The notes under the pieces were generated by a model, which did no database searches, was not told the origin of the DNA, and worked only from the letters and a program-made list of their open reading frames with translations. From contig NZ_CP007739.1 of the NCBI RefSeq assembly GCF_000724485.1, positions 1,410,843 through 1,474,842 on the forward strand: 64,000 bases of DNA, written 5' to 3'. Numbering within the stretch: the stretch's first letter is position 1; each line of letters begins with the position of its first letter. This stretch comes from Bacillus methanolicus MGA3. Its GTDB lineage: Bacteria; Bacillota; Bacilli; Bacillales; Cytobacillaceae. Made by a program: the position numbers and the translations under genes. Below are positions 29,701 through 39,469 of this stretch, one piece after another.

Positions 29701-30502
29701 TTACTTATCAAAAGCCAAATTAGTCATGTCGACAAATCGAGAGTGGCTCGAAAGCGTTGACGTAGCGTTAGACAACTTAGCGATTGCATTAAAAGAAAAT
29801 AGCGACTGCTCAAGTGAGATTCGTGAATTGGAGAAATTAAAAGAAGAATATATTCAACATTATTTACAGTTACACCATCAAGCGCGTTTAAATGCGACTG
29901 AAGAAAACAAGAAAAAAGCATTATTGAATGACAAACGTTACCTTGCATTAAAAGAGTTGGTATCAAGAATTGATTTATTGCCTCGTCAAGCATTAGATGA
30001 GTGGAATAAAAACATTCAATCATTAAAAGCTTGCTATCAACTAACACGTGAACAATTACAACATTCACCAATTTGTCCTAACCCTGATTGTAAGTTTAAT
30101 CCGCGTGAAGAAGGTGTAGTACAACGCTATTCATTAGAGCAATTAGAAGAACGGTTAGATGATTTGTTAAATACGTGGACAGAGACATTATTAACCAACT
30201 TTAACGACTCAGCTATTCAAGAAGGAATCTCATTATTAAGTGCTGAGCAACAACAACTCGTAAACGATTTTATCCAAAAGAAACAGTTTGATTTACCAAT
30301 TGACATTCGCCTTCTTGAAATTATTAATGACTTACTAAAAGGGATTCATAAAGAAGAGATTCATATTGACCAACTTGTGAAAATGATGGGCGATGGCAAC
30401 CCATTAACAGTCGACGAAGTGAGAAGAAACTTTGAAATGTTGATGAGGGCAATTGTTGGCAACAACCAACCACATCGTGTGCGCATCATGGTAAAGAAAT
30501 AA
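26795..30502 (+). CDS. brxC: BREX type 3 ATPase BrxC (DUF6079-type)
   Basis: 1235 residues, GGGGGAAAA before ATG 26795. Large AAA-like ATPase: a P-loop variant ANYCTGKSHLMSV (about residues 67-80), Walker B in MLVVDELLDYL (about 175), and a C-terminal metal-binding-like CPNPDCKF. Helical regions with heptad character occupy the last third. In BREX, BrxC is essential for phage restriction and probably works with PglX and PglZ in a large complex. Intact and in an operon with brxF and pglXI. Confidence 0.85.
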   Translation: MLRYSDLIQFEPIESVVQLRDADDKERAFHLLDTYVISDRMAEQLDDIIIEQLQFDRVVDNKGLLIVANYCTGKSHLMSVISTIAEQSGASEHIKNERVAKKAKEIEGKFKVIRTEIGAVAMSLRDIICQALQQGLANLGIDYTFPRAEEVTNNKDMLYEMMELFHEQYPDQGLMLVVDELLDYLRSRKEQELTLDLGFLREFGEVCSKTRLRFIAGIQEMLFDNPKFQFVADSLRRVKERFQEVRIVREDIAYVVSERLLKKDEKQKALIREHLSKLTSLYHRLGEDMETYVNLFPIHPAYLETFEKVNIAEKRVVLQTISREIRKLLTEEVPENETGIISFDRYWQYIEEDSSLRSNPNVKEVMSKVRTLKDRVQNGLKSPNYKPAALRIVNALAVYRLAVDDINSPVGLTSGELRDKLFLNIGMLLDLGDEAADFLKTRIEATLKEIMTAVSFQYISTNQENGQYYLDVKKDIAVDDLIEKRGEELTDNQLDRYYFEILKQATEVADNTYVTGYKIWLHEIPWENRRVKRQGYLFFGAPNERSTAQPERDFYIYMLQPFEPPKFKDEEKADEVFFRMTKKDDRFVHLLRLYGGAREMSNDAAATTKRLYNDKAASYLRSLVTWLKENFVEAFEIQYRGKKGSVLEFGMFLPGNATLIEIINTVAEGLLSQWFEEKYKDYPSFRKLERGYLTKDNMATYISDALSYINGRKTSQGEAILNGLVLLDQKGDLNVRASGYARWVIEKLEEKGHGQVLNQNELIETIYTVQGTEDVRLTQEFRMEPELLVVVLGALIQQGEIVVTVDNKTYEAMNFGEFIKLPLSKLTHFSHIKKPSGLPIPAINALIDMFDIGKGNVTDESWLEFAIKQIISQSRQAVEKTVKMINDVRNKFHIWDGPLFSSDERAEYIAKLESLKTFLEGLQVYNTRAKMTNLKYSVSDIEQQNENLKIVTKLEQLQQKIHEYTKVADYLSKAKLVMSTNREWLESVDVALDNLAIALKENSDCSSEIRELEKLKEEYIQHYLQLHHQARLNATEENKKKALLNDKRYLALKELVSRIDLLPRQALDEWNKNIQSLKACYQLTREQLQHSPICPNPDCKFNPREEGVVQRYSLEQLEERLDDLLNTWTETLLTNFNDSAIQEGISLLSAEQQQLVNDFIQKKQFDLPIDIRLLEIINDLLKGIHKEEIHIDQLVKMMGDGNPLTVDEVRRNFEMLMRAIVGNNQPHRVRIMVKK

Positions 30503-30517
30503 AGGGAGGAAACATCA

Positions 30518-33352
30518 TTGGACGAAAAACAATTGTCTTTATTAGATGATCATGAAGAAGCAGACAACGGTCCCGTTGTCTGCTTGGGCATGACATTCAA
30601 AAATGATGAGGAACGAAGAGAATATTTCCGAAACGAATTACGCAAAAAACTGCCAGAGCTAAAGAAAATCGAAGGTTTCCCAATCGGGGATGATGAGGAC
30701 ATCATTGCGTTGTCTGACCCGCCTTACTACACAGCATGTCCGAATCCGTGGATTAACGATTTTATTGAGGAATGGGAACGGGAAAAGAAAGAAAAGTATG
30801 GTAGAGATGAGAATGAGGAGTATCATCGCGAACCATTTGCTTCGGATGTGAGTGAGGGAAAAACCGATGCAATGTATATGGCACACGGTTATCATACTAA
30901 AGTACCATTTAAGGCCATTATAAGGTATATACTTCACTATACAAAGCCCGGTGATATAATTCTTGATGCTTTTTCAGGAACTGGCATGACAGGTGTTTCT
31001 GCAGCATTAAGTGGTTATGAAAAAACGTTAAAAGATATGAATTTTAAGCTTAATTCTGACGGTGAAATATTACTCGATGGAAATGTTTTTTCAAAAATTG
31101 GAGGACGAAAAGCAATTTTAAATGATATATCACCAGTAGCAAGTTTTATTTCCTATAATTATACAAATATTCCGGATGCTGAAGAATATGAAAAAACGGC
31201 TATTCGTATTCTTTCGGAAGTTGAAGAAGAATGTGATTGGATGTTTAAAACAATCCATAGTATCAATGGACAAAAACAAATAGACAAGGATGGTAACTAC
31301 ATTATAGGCACAATAAACTATACTGTTTATAGCGATGTTTTCATGTGCCCTAACTGTTCTAATGAAATAATATTCACTGAAGTAGCTTTAGACTTTGAAA
31401 CTGGAAAAGTACGTAGTGAATTCGACTGTCCTTATTGTTCTGCTAAATTAAATAAACGAATTTTGGAAAGGGTAAGTGAACATCGTTATGATCCAATTTT
31501 AAATAAGGTAGTAACTTTTGCTAAGCAGGTTCCTTATTTAATTAACTATAACGTTGGGAAACAAAACTTTACAAAAAAAGTTGATAAGGAGGACATTGAC
31601 TTAATAAACAGAGTTGAAAATACTTTAATTCCTTATCGAGTACCATTAGTGAAACTACCTGAAGGAATAAATACTGAACAACCTAGAAAAAGTCATGGAA
31701 TCGAGTACGTGCACCAATTTTATACTAGGAGAGCGTTGTACACATTATCTAAATTATTTGATTTAATTGATAGGGTTGAGGATAGGTTAAAATATTATAT
31801 AATTTATACTTTTGAACAAGCAATATTAGGGATGGCTAAAATTGCAAGGTATGTGCCTACACATTTTTCACAGGTGAATCAGTACTTAAGTGGTACCCTT
31901 TATATAGGATCACAAGTCGTAGACCCTTCCTTAACTTATCTAATAAAGAATAAAATTAATAGGCTAAAAAAAATACTAACTGAATATCACGATGCTTTTA
32001 ATAGAACAAATTTAATAACTACTCAAGCTGCACAAAGTTTAATTCAAATTGAGGACGAAACTATTGATTATATATTTACTGATCCTCCTTTTGGAGCAAA
32101 TTTAATGTATTCTGAGTTAAATATTTTATGGGAATCTTGGCTGAAAGTTCGCACAAATAACCAAAAGGAAGCTATTGTTAACAAATCTCAAAATAAGTCA
32201 TTATTAGACTATAAAGAGTTGATTCATGAGTGTTTCAAACAGTATTATAGGGTTTTAAAGCCATACCGATGGATAACTGTGGAATTCAGCAACTCTCAAG
32301 CATCGGTTTGGAATGCTATTCAAGAAGCCATCCAAAAAGCCGGATTTGTTATAGCGAACGTTTCAGTATTAGATAAAAAACAGGGAAGTTTTAAAGCTGT
32401 AACTTCAACTACAGCAGTAAAGCAAGATTTAGTAATTTCAGCTTATAAGCCGAAACATGAGACTGTGGAAAAAATGAGGCAACAACAAAACACCGAAGAA
32501 TCAGCTTGGACGTTTGTTCGTCAGCATCTTGAACAGTTACCAGTGTTTATTGGTCATAAAGGCGAAGCGCAAATTATTGCGGAGCGTACACCACGCATCT
32601 TATTTGACCGAATGGTTGCGTACCATGTGCAAAACGGTTTGCCTGTACCGATTTCTTCTGCGGAGTTTCAGGCAGGAGTAGCCCAACGCTTCCCAATACG
32701 AGATGGGATGGCGTTTTTAGAAAGTCAAGTAGCAGAGTACGATAAGAAGCGGACGTTAGTGAAAGAGTTTGCACAAATGAGCTTGTTTGTTACAGATGAA
32801 ACAAGTGCCATCGAATGGCTTCGTCAGCAATTATTAAAGAAACCGCAAACGCGGCAAGATATTCATCCAAACTTTATGAAAGAAATTCAGCATATTGCCA
32901 AACATGAGAAGCTTCCTGAGTTAGACGACTTATTGCATCAAAACTTCTTGAAATATGAAGGTGACGGTCCTGTACCAGACCAAATTGCAAGTTATCTTCG
33001 CCGAAACTATAAAGATTTACGTGGTTTAGAAAACGACGATCCACAACTAAAAGAAAAAGCGATGAATCGTTGGTACGTACCGGATCCAAATAAACAAGCT
33101 GATTTAGAGAAGCTTCGTGAAAAAGCATTGTTGCGTGAATTTGAAGGTTACTTAGAAGAATTAGAAAAGAGCAAGAAAAAGCTCAAACAATTCCGCACAG
33201 AAGCCATTCGTGCTGGATTTAAGAAAGCATGGAGCGAAAAAGATTATGAAAAAATTGTCAAAGTCGGTGAACGTCTACCTGAGAATGTCATTCAAGAGGA
33301 CGACAAGCTGTTAATGTATTATGACAACGCGCAAATTCGTTTAGGTTTGTAA
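30518..33352 (+). CDS. pglXI: BREX type 3 adenine-specific DNA methyltransferase PglXI
   Basis: 944 residues, TTG start with GGGAGGAAA upstream. Motifs: an N-terminal DPPYYTACPNPW (about residue 66), the SAM-binding DAFSGTGMTGVSA (about 148), a zinc ribbon CPNC...CPYC (about 275-310), and a second catalytic-type TDPPFGANLMYSE (about 525). The domain build fits DUF1156-like N6-adenine methyltransferases that mark host DNA in BREX type 3. The C-terminal third is basic and helical. The middle is markedly more AT-rich than the ends, suggesting a mosaic with an exchanged target-recognition region. Confidence 0.85.
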   Translation: MDEKQLSLLDDHEEADNGPVVCLGMTFKNDEERREYFRNELRKKLPELKKIEGFPIGDDEDIIALSDPPYYTACPNPWINDFIEEWEREKKEKYGRDENEEYHREPFASDVSEGKTDAMYMAHGYHTKVPFKAIIRYILHYTKPGDIILDAFSGTGMTGVSAALSGYEKTLKDMNFKLNSDGEILLDGNVFSKIGGRKAILNDISPVASFISYNYTNIPDAEEYEKTAIRILSEVEEECDWMFKTIHSINGQKQIDKDGNYIIGTINYTVYSDVFMCPNCSNEIIFTEVALDFETGKVRSEFDCPYCSAKLNKRILERVSEHRYDPILNKVVTFAKQVPYLINYNVGKQNFTKKVDKEDIDLINRVENTLIPYRVPLVKLPEGINTEQPRKSHGIEYVHQFYTRRALYTLSKLFDLIDRVEDRLKYYIIYTFEQAILGMAKIARYVPTHFSQVNQYLSGTLYIGSQVVDPSLTYLIKNKINRLKKILTEYHDAFNRTNLITTQAAQSLIQIEDETIDYIFTDPPFGANLMYSELNILWESWLKVRTNNQKEAIVNKSQNKSLLDYKELIHECFKQYYRVLKPYRWITVEFSNSQASVWNAIQEAIQKAGFVIANVSVLDKKQGSFKAVTSTTAVKQDLVISAYKPKHETVEKMRQQQNTEESAWTFVRQHLEQLPVFIGHKGEAQIIAERTPRILFDRMVAYHVQNGLPVPISSAEFQAGVAQRFPIRDGMAFLESQVAEYDKKRTLVKEFAQMSLFVTDETSAIEWLRQQLLKKPQTRQDIHPNFMKEIQHIAKHEKLPELDDLLHQNFLKYEGDGPVPDQIASYLRRNYKDLRGLENDDPQLKEKAMNRWYVPDPNKQADLEKLREKALLREFEGYLEELEKSKKKLKQFRTEAIRAGFKKAWSEKDYEKIVKVGERLPENVIQEDDKLLMYYDNAQIRLGL

Positions 33353-33360
33353 ACCAAATG

Positions 33361-33400
33361 AAAGCCTGATTTTTTATCCAAAAATCAGGCTTTCAATTTT
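33361..33400 (+). terminator. Terminator between pglXI and pglZ
   Basis: AAAGCCTGATTTTT and AAAAATCAGGCTTT, then a T-rich tail. It splits the BREX cluster into two transcription units. Confidence 0.75.
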
Positions 33401-33462
33401 TAACATTGTTATAATGTAATCATAATGATATATGCAGTGAAAAATCTTTTTAAGGTGAGACC

Positions 33463-35415
33463 ATGAAAACTTGGCGTGATGAAATTGTCCAAAAGTTTGT
33501 CAATCAGCCTTATTCGTTATTGTTAGTCAATGATCCGGATTTTTTATTGAATGATGAAGAAATTCTTCAACGATTAAGAGAGAATGAATATGAGGTCATT
33601 CATTTTAATGATAGCATCTTTATTCGTTACCTGTATGAGTCTCAATTTAGAGAGAAAGTCGAGCAAAATCAATTAAAATTGCTTTTCTTTAGTAATGATG
33701 AAAATTACACTTATTTTCCATATGATTTTTTGCAACATGGATACCATATTGAATTAAAGATTAGCGAGTTATTTCCAAAGTTTTCACCAGGAATTGTTAA
33801 ACAGCTAGACAAAGAAGATTTCGATGTCTTGTATACTGCACATAAACAGTATCAGGGTTCTTCTTCTGATAAGGAAACGTTGGAATACATCGTTAAACAT
33901 GTTTATAAAATTGTTCATGAGCTAATTGATAGCGAAGTTGAGTTATATAAATTACTTCTTTCGGTTCATTATGCTAAGAAACAATTACCGTCGATTGTAC
34001 AGCAGTTTTTAATCGAAAAGTTATCAGGCAAAAACGTATTTGAAGGAATACCTATAAAACGTTTGCTTACATCTTCTAGTTATTTTTTTCAATATATAGA
34101 GAAGCAATGGACTACATTTGTTCATCAATTACTGGATTTACAAGAGGGAAGTGTATTAGAAGAAACTCCTTTGTATTTAGCTCATCCATTTTCTAATCCA
34201 GATGTTAGAAGGCTGATGAACGATTTATTTGCAGAAGGTTATATTAGAAAAATCAAAACGAACGTATCATATTCTTTTCCAACTTGGATGAAATACGGTG
34301 TAGAAGTGGATGAGGATGGTTCATTGCAGGAAAAAATTCGTCATCTTCATGAAAAAATCATGGAGCAAATCACTTCTGCATCTCGCTATAAAGATTGGAT
34401 TAACATAATGGAACTGATGGCTGAATACAAGTGTACAGTTTTAGATACAAACAAACAAGAATATGAGAGGGAAGTAAGCGCTCTTTTTCGTAAAGTAAAC
34501 GAAATGTTTGAAAAATGGATGATGGAAGGCTACCGTTCATTAACAAGCTTGCCACCGGTTCCTAAACCGAAAATGGTTCATCATATTGTACAATTTCTTG
34601 CATCGAAGCGGGGACAAAATGAAAAAATCGCTTTGCTAGTATTGGACGGGATGAGCTATGTTCAATGGAAAAAAATCAAGTATTATTTAACCAATAAAGG
34701 CTTCTCCTTTGAAGAAAACGGTGTGTTTTCTTGGGTTCCGACATTAACATCGGTTTCTCGTCAAGCCATTTTCGCTGGTAATTTTCCATCTGCATTTTCA
34801 CAAAGTATTGGCACAACCGCAAAAGAAGAGAACTATTGGAAAACATTTTGGGAAAATAGCGGACTATTAAAACAATATGTTTCATATCAAAAGGGATTAG
34901 GAAAAGAAGCTTATAAAAAGGAAGGAATTGCAGCCTTTAAACGTCCGAACGTTAAAGTATATGGCGCTGTTATTGACATAATCGACCAATTTATCCATGG
35001 AGCCGTACAAGGTGAAAAAAGTTTAATGTCTGAGTTGCAATTATGGTTAAATACAGACTATTTAATGCAATTATTAACTGATTTGCACCGCGAAAAATTC
35101 ACCATTTACATTACATCTGACCATGGGAATACGGAAAGTGTAGGTATTGGTAGAATTTCTGAAGGAGTATTAGTAGAACAAAAAGGAGAACGAGTGCGAG
35201 TTTACACAGATACCATTTTGTTTAAAGACGCAGCCGAAAAAATAGATGGTATTCCTTGGACTGGTGTAGGGTTACCGGAAGACTATCATGCTTTATTAGC
35301 TCAATATGGACAAGCATTTGTCAATAAAAATGAGCGAATTGTTAGCCATGGTAGTATTAGTATTGAGGAAGTCATCGTTCCTTTTGTGAAAGTGATTCCG
35401 TCTTTAGGAGGATAA
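33463..35415 (+). CDS. pglZ: BREX type 3 alkaline-phosphatase-fold protein PglZ
   Basis: 650 residues; AAGGTGAG precedes the ATG. The C-terminal PglZ domain has alkaline-phosphatase-like metal ligands: LLVLDGMSYVQW (about residue 394), TSVSRQAIFAG and ITSDHGNTESVG (about 550), ending in HGSISIEEVIVPFVKV. The N-terminal half is helical and of unknown function. PglZ is the one gene common to almost all BREX types. It begins a second unit after a terminator and has a TATAAT-like element at about 33411. Confidence 0.88.
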   Translation: MKTWRDEIVQKFVNQPYSLLLVNDPDFLLNDEEILQRLRENEYEVIHFNDSIFIRYLYESQFREKVEQNQLKLLFFSNDENYTYFPYDFLQHGYHIELKISELFPKFSPGIVKQLDKEDFDVLYTAHKQYQGSSSDKETLEYIVKHVYKIVHELIDSEVELYKLLLSVHYAKKQLPSIVQQFLIEKLSGKNVFEGIPIKRLLTSSSYFFQYIEKQWTTFVHQLLDLQEGSVLEETPLYLAHPFSNPDVRRLMNDLFAEGYIRKIKTNVSYSFPTWMKYGVEVDEDGSLQEKIRHLHEKIMEQITSASRYKDWINIMELMAEYKCTVLDTNKQEYEREVSALFRKVNEMFEKWMMEGYRSLTSLPPVPKPKMVHHIVQFLASKRGQNEKIALLVLDGMSYVQWKKIKYYLTNKGFSFEENGVFSWVPTLTSVSRQAIFAGNFPSAFSQSIGTTAKEENYWKTFWENSGLLKQYVSYQKGLGKEAYKKEGIAAFKRPNVKVYGAVIDIIDQFIHGAVQGEKSLMSELQLWLNTDYLMQLLTDLHREKFTIYITSDHGNTESVGIGRISEGVLVEQKGERVRVYTDTILFKDAAEKIDGIPWTGVGLPEDYHALLAQYGQAFVNKNERIVSHGSISIEEVIVPFVKVIPSLGG

Positions 35416-35418
35416 CGA

Positions 35419-36132
35419 ATGGTTAAACCAGTAGGCTTTGATCAGAAAATAATGTTACATCATTTAGATTTTACTGAGAATGAAGCGAGGAAATTATCAA
35501 GAAAGGAAATGTATGAAGCTTTAGATTATTTTTTGCGAAGTGATATTCAAGGGGCGAAGTCTAGAAAAAACGCCATCACGATGTTAATGAAAATTTGGTA
35601 TTTAGTAGACGAAGAAACTATTCCATTACGAGACAAAGCACTTGAAATGTTTCCTCATTTGACAAAAGAAGAGCGATTACTTGTTCATTGGGGAATGACG
35701 ATTCTTGCTTATCCATTTTTTAAAGACTTGGTACAGGAACTAGGAAAGCTGTTTCGTTTGCAAGATGAAGTTCCAAGCGCAGTAATCGGAAGAAAAATGA
35801 AGGAGTTGTACGGAGATCGTAGACGCGTAGAAGTGGCAACAAGTGCGGTGTTAACAAGTATAAAAACGTGGGGAATAGTCGATCTGTTAAAAAGCCGTTC
35901 ATATAAATTACGCCCAAAAATGTCAATAACATCAACGGATCTTAATCAATTTATTACAGAAGTGATTTTACGAGCAACGAATGTTACAGCCATGCCTATT
36001 GATCTGCTTCATAATCATGTTTTATTCTTTCCATTTTCATTTGACATAAGTGTGACAGAGTTGCGAAATAATAATCAGTTTCGTTTAAATAGACAAGGAA
36101 TCGATATAGTGATAGTCGAACTATCTTCGTGA
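35419..36132 (+). CDS. BREX-associated protein, probably BrxA (DUF1819-like)
   Basis: 237 residues, 3 bases after pglZ and with GGAGG upstream, so coupled to it. All-helical character with the stretch GAKSRKNAITMLMKIWY and LLVHWGMTILAYPFFKDLV, which resembles the DUF1819/BrxA pattern. In BREX type 3 the remaining unassigned small gene is brxA, and this is the only candidate. The call depends on context more than on a firm match. Confidence 0.55.
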   Translation: MVKPVGFDQKIMLHHLDFTENEARKLSRKEMYEALDYFLRSDIQGAKSRKNAITMLMKIWYLVDEETIPLRDKALEMFPHLTKEERLLVHWGMTILAYPFFKDLVQELGKLFRLQDEVPSAVIGRKMKELYGDRRRVEVATSAVLTSIKTWGIVDLLKSRSYKLRPKMSITSTDLNQFITEVILRATNVTAMPIDLLHNHVLFFPFSFDISVTELRNNNQFRLNRQGIDIVIVELSS

Positions 36133-36172
36133 TAATGATAAGGCTCCTATTGTTTTCAGTGGAGGTTGTATT

Positions 36173-39100
36173 ATGTTTAACATCGGTGAAATCGTACATG
36201 GGCCACATTTCCCAGAAAGTGTTGAAATTAAGCGTTGTGAATTATTTGGTGAGTTCTACATTATCGAGGCCATTGGACGAGAAACAAATCAATTTTATGA
36301 ACTTATGCTGGAGAAAGAGAAATTAACAGATTTAAAAAGTTTAAAGGAAAATAAAAGCGAAGGTAATATTCAAGCGATTGACATTCAGCGATATTTGCAA
36401 TATTTAATGTTACACAATGAGGTTAAGTACTCGCGAACAAGAGCATTAGGGAACAAAAAATTATTACCATTACCGCACCAAATTGAAGCAGTTTACGGCA
36501 GAATGCTTCAAGTTCCACAAATTCGCTTTTTACTTGCTGATGACCCGGGTGCTGGTAAAACGATTATGTCTGGGATGCTAATCAAAGAATTAAAAGCTAG
36601 ATATAGTATGGAACGTATTCTAATTTTAGTTCCTCCTTTAGTAGTGAGACAATGGCAAGAAGAATTGTTAGAGAAGTTTAACGAACACTTCCATATTATT
36701 AATCGAAATGTGTTAAAGGAATACGGTGGAAAAAATCCGTTTGTCGCCAACGATTTATGTTTAGCTTCTATGTATTGGGCTGCACGGGAAGATATTAAAC
36801 TATTAATTCAAGAAGCGGAGTTTGATTTAATTATCGTCGACGAAGCGCATAAAATGGCAGCGTATACACATGGAACGATAAAAAAACGCACTTCAAGGAC
36901 AAAACTGTATCAATTAGGCGAGTCGATATTACGTAAGGTGCCGCATTGTTTGTTGTTGACTGCTACTCCGCATAAAGGTGATATGGAGAATTTCCGCCAT
37001 TTAATGAAATTAATCGATGAAGATATTTTCTCCAATATAAGCGGGAATGAAAGTTTACGTGAAAAAACGAATCCATTCATGATCCGCCGTTTGAAAGAAA
37101 GTATGAAAAACTTTGACGGAACACCGCTATTTCCAAAACGAACGACGAAAACAATTAAATATACTTTGACAGACGAAGAGCTAGCTTTATATGATGCGGT
37201 AACTCAATATGTAAGAGAGCATTTTAACCGAGCGATAAGTAATGGAAGTAATAGTACTGCATTTGCGATGATGCTCCTGCAACGACGCCTAAGTTCGTCT
37301 TTGGAAGCGATTCATTTATCTCTTAAAAGAAGATATAAACGTTTAGTCCAGTTATACAAGCAAACAGAGCAAGAAAGGCAAAAGTATATTAAAAAATTAG
37401 GACATATTGAGTTGGAGAATTATTTAGAAGAGGCGAGCGAGCAACAAGAATTGATTGAGAAACAGTTGGAACATGCTGTAGATTCCATTGATACAACCGA
37501 ATTAAAAAAGGAAATTATGGTTTTAAAGAAGTTAATCGATCAAGCGGAAAATCTTAAGTTATATGCGGTAGAGAAAAAGTATCAAGAATTAGAGAAAACG
37601 CTGTTTGGGACAAATGGACTACTTCAGCAAAATGAGAAGATTCTCATTTTTACGGAGTCTACAGATACATTGAATTATTTAGAAAGAAAGCTTCTTGAGC
37701 ATGTACCAAAAATCGCGAAAATTGTTGGTAGTTTTTCAATGGATGAGCGTAGAAGACAAGTTGAACTTTTCCGAAACGAGTGTCAAATTATGCTTGCAAC
37801 TGATGCAGGTGGAGAATCGATAAATCTCCAGTTTTGTAATCAAATGATTAACTATGATATCCCTTGGAATCCAAATAAATTAGAACAGCGAATGGGACGT
37901 ATTCATCGTATCGGGCAGAAGAACGAAGTGTTTGTATTTAACTTAGTAGCGCAAAATACTCGTGAAGGTAGTGTCATGATTCGTCTGCTTGAAAAAATGG
38001 AGCAGATGAAAGAAGACTTAGGATCTGATTTAGTTTATGATTTTATTGGCGAAGTTTTAGAAGATAAGTTTGATAGTTTAGCCGACTTAATGCAGGAAGC
38101 AATTTTAAACCGAGAACGTCTGGATGATGTTATTGCCAATATGGAAAAAACATTGTCGGAAGAGCACCAAAAGCTATTGAAGCTCATGCAAGAAGAAAGA
38201 ATGGTTGAAGATCCGCTCGATTTATCGATTTTAAAACGTGAACAAAATGATTTAACAGTAAAACGCATTCCAATTCGGGCATATACAGATTTAGCAACAT
38301 ACATTTTAGAAAAGAAAAAGGTCCGAGTCTATGATACAAACGATGGTAAAGTAAAACGTATTGAACGTTTACCAAAATTTATTCGAGACAGCCTGCCTGA
38401 ATTAGCTCGTTATCAAGGAGAAAGTTACCGTTTTACGGGTGTGCGTGAATATGAATCTGAGGAAGTGGCGTTATTAGATAGTGACCACCCAATTTTTAAA
38501 TTAAGTATGGACTTAATGAAAAAAGAAAATGAAAAGCGTTCTTGGGGAGGATATTTAGTCACTTATGATGTTCCTGAACGATTGATGGTTGAAGTATACA
38601 ATATTAGCATTGTAGATGGAACAGGAAAAGAACTTGAGAACCATTTTATTCATCTAGCCAAACGAGAAAATGGCGAAATGGTTGCATTAGATCCATACTG
38701 GCTATTTGCTGGTCATTTTTACGAAAACGTTATTGAATTAAGTGATTATGCATCAAACGAATGTATAGGACATGTTCTAAAGCAATCATCTTTAATAAGA
38801 GATCAAGTTCAAGCCAAACGTCAAAAAAAATTAGATAAGCTTCTGGTATTCCTAGAGAAATCTTTTAATGAACAATACCGTAACACTCTAGAGAAGCTAG
38901 AAAAATATCAACAAGAAAACATTGAAAATCGCAATAGTGCCCTTATTAACCAAATGAACGCTCATTTAATTGACTTAGATATGAAGAAAGAAGAACGTTT
39001 GAACATCATTCGTCGCCAAAAAAATATTAGCATGAAACCACCAAAGAAAATTCTTTCTTTACAACTTGCCCCTACAGGACGCAGTAAACGAGTCATGTCT

Positions 39101-39373
39101 ATTGACTATAAGGATGTAGTAGAAAAATACGAAAAAGCAAACGGACGGATGAACATAAAAATGTTTGATTGCCTAGCATTAGTCGACTTTTACAGCGAAC
39201 GCTTTAATGGCGAAGAACGCTATATCATCCTGACAAACGATTCAAATTATATGCCATCTGAAGAACATCTTGAAGATTTAGCTGATATTTTGAATAAAGT
39301 GTACATTTATGTCGTTCAAGACGGCGAGATTATTGAAGAGAGAGCGATGGAGAAGGAAATATTTGTTTTTTAA
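36173..39373 (+). CDS. brxHII: BREX type 3 SNF2-like helicase BrxHII
   Basis: 1066 residues; GTGGAGG precedes the ATG. SF2/SNF2 helicase motifs: LADDPGAGKTIMSG (Walker A), IIVDEAHKMAAY (Walker B), LLTATPHKGD (motif III), LATDAGGESINLQ (V) and QRMGRIHRIGQ (VI). A long helical insert lies between the two lobes, and a C-terminal domain of about 350 residues ends EERAMEKEIFVF. The helicase is needed in BREX type 3. Here it is last in the cluster, whereas the order usually given for the type places it between pglXI and pglZ. Confidence 0.85.
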   Translation: MFNIGEIVHGPHFPESVEIKRCELFGEFYIIEAIGRETNQFYELMLEKEKLTDLKSLKENKSEGNIQAIDIQRYLQYLMLHNEVKYSRTRALGNKKLLPLPHQIEAVYGRMLQVPQIRFLLADDPGAGKTIMSGMLIKELKARYSMERILILVPPLVVRQWQEELLEKFNEHFHIINRNVLKEYGGKNPFVANDLCLASMYWAAREDIKLLIQEAEFDLIIVDEAHKMAAYTHGTIKKRTSRTKLYQLGESILRKVPHCLLLTATPHKGDMENFRHLMKLIDEDIFSNISGNESLREKTNPFMIRRLKESMKNFDGTPLFPKRTTKTIKYTLTDEELALYDAVTQYVREHFNRAISNGSNSTAFAMMLLQRRLSSSLEAIHLSLKRRYKRLVQLYKQTEQERQKYIKKLGHIELENYLEEASEQQELIEKQLEHAVDSIDTTELKKEIMVLKKLIDQAENLKLYAVEKKYQELEKTLFGTNGLLQQNEKILIFTESTDTLNYLERKLLEHVPKIAKIVGSFSMDERRRQVELFRNECQIMLATDAGGESINLQFCNQMINYDIPWNPNKLEQRMGRIHRIGQKNEVFVFNLVAQNTREGSVMIRLLEKMEQMKEDLGSDLVYDFIGEVLEDKFDSLADLMQEAILNRERLDDVIANMEKTLSEEHQKLLKLMQEERMVEDPLDLSILKREQNDLTVKRIPIRAYTDLATYILEKKKVRVYDTNDGKVKRIERLPKFIRDSLPELARYQGESYRFTGVREYESEEVALLDSDHPIFKLSMDLMKKENEKRSWGGYLVTYDVPERLMVEVYNISIVDGTGKELENHFIHLAKRENGEMVALDPYWLFAGHFYENVIELSDYASNECIGHVLKQSSLIRDQVQAKRQKKLDKLLVFLEKSFNEQYRNTLEKLEKYQQENIENRNSALINQMNAHLIDLDMKKEERLNIIRRQKNISMKPPKKILSLQLAPTGRSKRVMSIDYKDVVEKYEKANGRMNIKMFDCLALVDFYSERFNGEERYIILTNDSNYMPSEEHLEDLADILNKVYIYVVQDGEIIEERAMEKEIFVF

Positions 39374-39395
39374 AAAGTGAGAGAAGGGATTTCCA

Positions 39396-39436
39396 AAACT
39401 CATTCCTAACCTATGGGGTAGGGATGAGTTTTTATT
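39396..39436 (+). terminator. Terminator of the second BREX unit
   Basis: AAACTCATTCCTA and TAGGGATGAGTTT around ACCTATGGGG, then TTTTATTTT. Confidence 0.75.
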
Positions 39437-39469
39437 TTCGGCTCAAAAATTGGAATTAAATAGCTTATA

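Noticed and set aside
36173..39373. DISARM-type system instead of BREX
   Set aside because: The helicase is accompanied by PglZ, a BrxC-type ATPase and a small BrxF-like gene; no phospholipase D gene or DUF1998 gene is present.
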